Assembly: GCA_037039685.1 (NCBI GenBank)
Contig: JAWNGF010000002.1
Coordinates: forward strand, 2,976,001-3,040,000
Length of the DNA stretch: 64,000 nucleotides
Reading direction: 5' to 3'
Origin: Ceratobasidium sp. AG-K
Lineage: Eukaryota; Basidiomycota; Agaricomycetes; Cantharellales; Ceratobasidiaceae
Shown piece after piece: positions 62,701-64,000 of this stretch (positions are counted from its first letter, which is position 1; every line of letters begins with the position of its first letter). The notes beneath the pieces were generated by a model. That model made no database searches, was not told the DNA's origin, and was given only the letters and a program-made list of their open reading frames with translations. The position numbers and the translations under genes were made by a program.

Positions 62701-64000
62701 GCATTTCAACGTACGCTTACGTCTCGGTAGTGGACTGAACGCGACTTGGACAATTGCCTCAGTACATGGCCACAGGCTAATATCACGATGCGCGGCGATC
62801 CAGAACAGTGTTGCATGTGCGTATGTGTATATTTCTTGGATAATGGCTAATAATAGAGCAGAGGGGATGTACTGTTGTTTTGGGTTCCGCGCCCACCAGA
62901 CGCTGAGATGCCGTCCGCGTGTTCGCCTTGTCAGTCGACGGGTGGTTATCGACAGTTCAAAGGGGTCATTTCAGGCGAGGCGTATACATGGTCTTGTATG
63001 GGAGGTCCTCACTATGGTGAACTGAGCTGGTTGGATTGCGAGTTGTTTTCCAAGTGATGGCGGGTCGTGCCGCTGAGATGTGTTTAACGGGGGGCTAGTA
63101 GTGAGCGTAAAACAAGTCGAGTCACGGAGGCGGTTGAATGTGTGCATTGGTAAGATGGAAGCTCGAGCCATGAGCGATTGCATGGGGCAGAGTCGCACAC
63201 AACGCTAGTACTCTAGTATCTAAGTTTTCTAGTATCTAAGTTGGCCGTTGGACCTTTTGACAAGCATCTTCGGCCAATGACGACCGATTTGATCACCCGA
63301 TTCGCGAACACGTCATAACACTTCCCGCCCCAACCGCCGACGCATATATTTTAGATCGTAGCCATTTACAAGGTCTAATTGGCCTAAACAAAGCATGTGG
63401 ATCTCATCCGACCACGAGCTCTGCTCGCTCAAGTGCGACTAGACGAGCTCATGCCCCTCTAGCGCCCAGCCGTTCCTTGACTGTTTTCGTGAGCCCCAGC
63501 ACAGACTGCTCATCCATCCGCATTCTTGTGATCTGTCAACGTCCTAAGCGGTAAATGTTTGTCATTCGGCGCTATGAAGAGCAAATTATCACTGTCTTGG
63601 AAAGCAAATCGATTAAAAAACATTCGCCTTGTGGCAAGGCCCAAGTCGTGCGTCATCAAACCCCTAGACTACCCAACGCCGAAAATCGAGAAAAATCCCA
63701 CTAGGGATGGGTAAGGAAAAAAATTAGACTCAAGTCTGGGAGCCATGACATGCGCTCAGGCGTGAAGCCCGAGCGCGAACCACGAGCTAGACATGGACAC
63801 CCCAGTTGCTACTACGAGTCCGTCCTTAGCTGCAGAAGCTCCTCGATTACAAGGAGAGACGGCGCCGCCCAGGGACGACCAGTAGAACAACCAGTACCCG
63901 CAACGTACTAATCTACAAGACAGACAGCGTTAAGTCTATGCTGCACAGGCAGACGTTCGTCACGAGCCCGGATGCCCAGGTGCCAGTCGACCTCAGGAGG
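59776..64000. other. No gene that can be supported
   Basis: Several short frames, including 62493-62690 (+), which has a hydrophobic span (LGVVALAAVCLVSGTIYY), might be exons. I see no exon chain, RNA gene or repeat with enough support. Confidence 0.3.

Overview
The window looks like nuclear DNA of a basidiomycete fungus, most likely an agaricomycete. Genes carry several introns of 40-100 nt with GT..AG ends. There is a recognisable autophagy gene (ATG5). The retroelements are Ty3/gypsy chromoviruses of the Tf1/sushi type and a DIRS-type element. A Rhizoctonia/Ceratobasidiaceae source fits my general impression but is not proven by the sequence.

About 1-42 kb is a nested transposon cluster. 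From left to right: (1) a Ty3/gypsy element (GypA, minus strand, 1-6461) running off the left edge, inserted in an older LTR (6462-6729); (2) a foldback element with 0.31-kb arms (6731-7841); (3) CpG-poor DNA without genes; (4) a solo LTR with perfect target duplication (9235-9693), an LTR fragment (9695-9994) and the 5' end of another gypsy element (GypC, 9995-11415), fused to a decayed piece of a host membrane-protein gene (11416-12275); (5) a decayed DIRS-like tyrosine-recombinase retrotransposon (13398-26914, minus strand) with split direct repeats, flanked by near-identical inverted arms; (6) three related gypsy elements, GypB1 (18861-26087, inside the DIRS element), GypB2 (27191-34435, minus) and GypB3 (34702-41924). 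GypB2 and GypB3 both lie inside the right inverted arm. All three have paired LTRs and 5-bp target duplications.

The gypsy elements share one expression plan. Transcription should start 33 nt after the first base of a TATATATA box. The 5' 12 nt of the RNA can anneal to a primer-binding site 2 nt after the LTR (self-priming). Pol is reached by -1 frameshifting at GGGAAAA, with a hairpin 5 nt downstream. A third reading frame (ORF3) overlaps the 3' end of pol and is followed by a conserved stem-loop and the polypurine tract.

About 42-64 kb is CpG-richer host DNA: a secreted/transmembrane protein gene (42918-44456), a hAT-like transposon with a broken transposase gene (46949-50625), ATG5 (52836-54254), a small membrane protein gene (55554-56004) and a long low-complexity protein gene (58123-59775). 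The rest shows no gene I can support firmly.
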